Of a stretch of 64,000 nucleotides of DNA, positions 62,991 to 64,000 are shown piece after piece. Made by a program: the position numbers and the translations under genes. Under the pieces are notes generated by a model, which did no database searches, was not told where the DNA came from, and saw only the letters and a program-made list of their open reading frames with translations. The stretch is from Erpobdella octoculata (taxonomy: Eukaryota > Annelida > Clitellata > Hirudinida > Erpobdellidae). Each line of letters begins with the position of its first letter. Position 1 is the first letter of the stretch. The stretch spans positions 1,415,191 to 1,479,190 of the forward strand of contig OZ022241.1 of NCBI GenBank assembly GCA_963978895.1, read 5' to 3'.

Positions 62991-64000
62991 GATGCAGAAG
63001 TTAGCAGCGCTGCTGGATCCTCCAACTAGCTTGGAAAAAAAATGTGTGCATTGGGTTGTGTCATAGATCATTAGAAAGGTATTTTGAAAAGAAATATAAT
63101 GGTGTACAAAAATAAAACTGTCACTGTCTCTATGCAAATGTATGGAGAGGATTTTTCACTCGCATTTGGTGCCCTGTAGATTTTAATTTTGGACTGCATT
63201 GGGTGTTTAACTTAATGAATTAGAAAGACAAATATATTAGCTAAACATAGAAACTAGATCAGGGTATTTTTTTTGTATCTAAATGTATGGAGATAACCTC
63301 CATACATTTTCACACACTTTTATTTAACTTGACTTCTCTGTCTCTCTGTGGTAAAAATTTTTGAATTGATTTTTCACTAATTTTTAGACAAATTCTAATT
63401 TTTCAGCATAGACTTTAGCCACCTGCCAAAACAATATTCAATAGTTTTCGAAGGGATTTAATCATTATTTAAAATAATTTCAATATTTATTTTGTAATGC
63501 ATTTAAAATTATTCACTAGATGGTGCTTGCATCAATTAAATGGTTTTAGGTATTCAAGACTATGACAAAAACTTATTAAATTGTTCACTAAAGTATTACT
63601 CTAAACAATGGTAAATCGACTTGCATAATTTAAAAAAAAATAAAAGTATTTTTTTTAAACTTTGTTTTTTGTATATTCTTGTTATAAATACTTTTATTAA
63701 CTTCTAATCTTTGTTTCTATTTTTTCAATATATTTTTGAGTCACTTCTAAAATTCTTCTTAAATTTTGTATACATGCTCTTGCTTGATGGCAATGCAATA
63801 CTCAATAATTAGTTTTGCAATAATCAATTAATTTAGCTAATCCTAATTTTGCATATTGTGACTTAATTTAAAAAATGTAAAAAATTGGTTTTAAAACTTT
63901 GTTTTTATATTGGCTTGTTTTCATTCTTTCATGGTTTGTATTTCATAAATTATCTGTGATGCTTAATTTTGGAACTTCATTTTTTAATCAATTGACAGTT
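62991..64000 (+). other. End of first intron of the right-hand receptor gene
   Basis: Inverse of 32543-33545. No gene. It ends with acceptor AATTGACAG at 63998, so the last two bases of the window are the start of the first-finger exon of module 1. The sequence before it is open in the exon frame (SVMLNFGTSFFNQLTV). Confidence 0.75.

Larger units (their letters stand above)
56783..64000. repeat. Right arm of large inverted duplication
   Basis: Mirror of 32543-33932 plus 42315-42364. It holds the first exon and first intron of the right-hand receptor gene. It contains the LTR element 57573-62985 and about 350 bp (57216-57567) that the left arm lacks. It reaches the window edge, so the full arm length is unknown. 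Confidence 0.85.

Overview
The window is AT-rich animal nuclear DNA. Genes are split by short GT-AG introns, and the sequence is packed with eukaryotic transposons (Helitron, hAT, Merlin, Mutator-like, Gypsy-type LTR elements) and long (TA)n tracts. I see no rRNA, tRNA or CRISPR and nothing bacterial. The host is probably an invertebrate; I cannot name the species.

The host genes are nuclear-receptor-like. On the minus strand lie two paralogous genes. Gene 1 runs from 33722 down to 22371 and gene 2 from 13220 down to 5754. Each contains FIVE consecutive nuclear-receptor DNA-binding domains (DBDs). Every DBD is split over two exons, one per zinc finger, with a phase-0 intron after the P-box half (C-x-x-C-K/Q | x-F-F). 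Every module enters and leaves in phase 1, so modules can be added or skipped without changing frame. The five DBDs are followed by one long exon rich in Ser, Asn, Glu and Gln, carrying SUMO-type psi-K-x-E motifs, and by a short Lys/Gln-rich last exon. No ligand-binding domain is visible. The exon boundaries I assign keep one open frame through both genes (847 codons for gene 1 including the stop; 773 for gene 2 without a first exon). A third first exon at 1874-1949 (minus) points to another such gene to the left. A fourth at 57029-57113 (plus) begins a gene that runs off the right edge.

Layout. 0-5.7 kb: a decayed hAT element, the first exon of the left-hand gene, fold-back repeats and a Helitron end. 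5.7-13.3 kb: gene 2, with Helitron and hAT insertions in its introns. 13.5-22.7 kb: a fold-back element split by a hAT, then a 2.2-kb tandem duplication that also copied the last exon of gene 1. One copy is split by a Gypsy-type LTR element that lacks reverse transcriptase and carries a piece resembling host translation factor eIF4B. 22.4-33.7 kb: gene 1. 33.9-42.3 kb: a Merlin transposon containing a Mutator-like element, with an unclassified transposon at its right end. 42.4-52.6 kb: a second tandem duplication (3.5-kb unit with a PHD-finger gene and Helitron ends), one copy split by a 4.1-kb hAT. 53.1-56.4 kb: a Helitron containing a Ulp1/PHD element with 194-bp repeats. 57.0-64.0 kb: first exon and first intron of the right-hand gene, the intron split by a young LTR element.

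Gene 1 and the right-hand gene are arms of a large inverted duplication, arranged head to head around the transposon-filled spacer. Comparing the arms and the paralogous introns gives empty sites that fix several insertion boundaries and target-site duplications. The main point of interest is the clustered, ligand-domain-less, multi-DBD receptor family. Whether it makes true five-DBD proteins or alternatively spliced single-DBD proteins cannot be settled from DNA alone.
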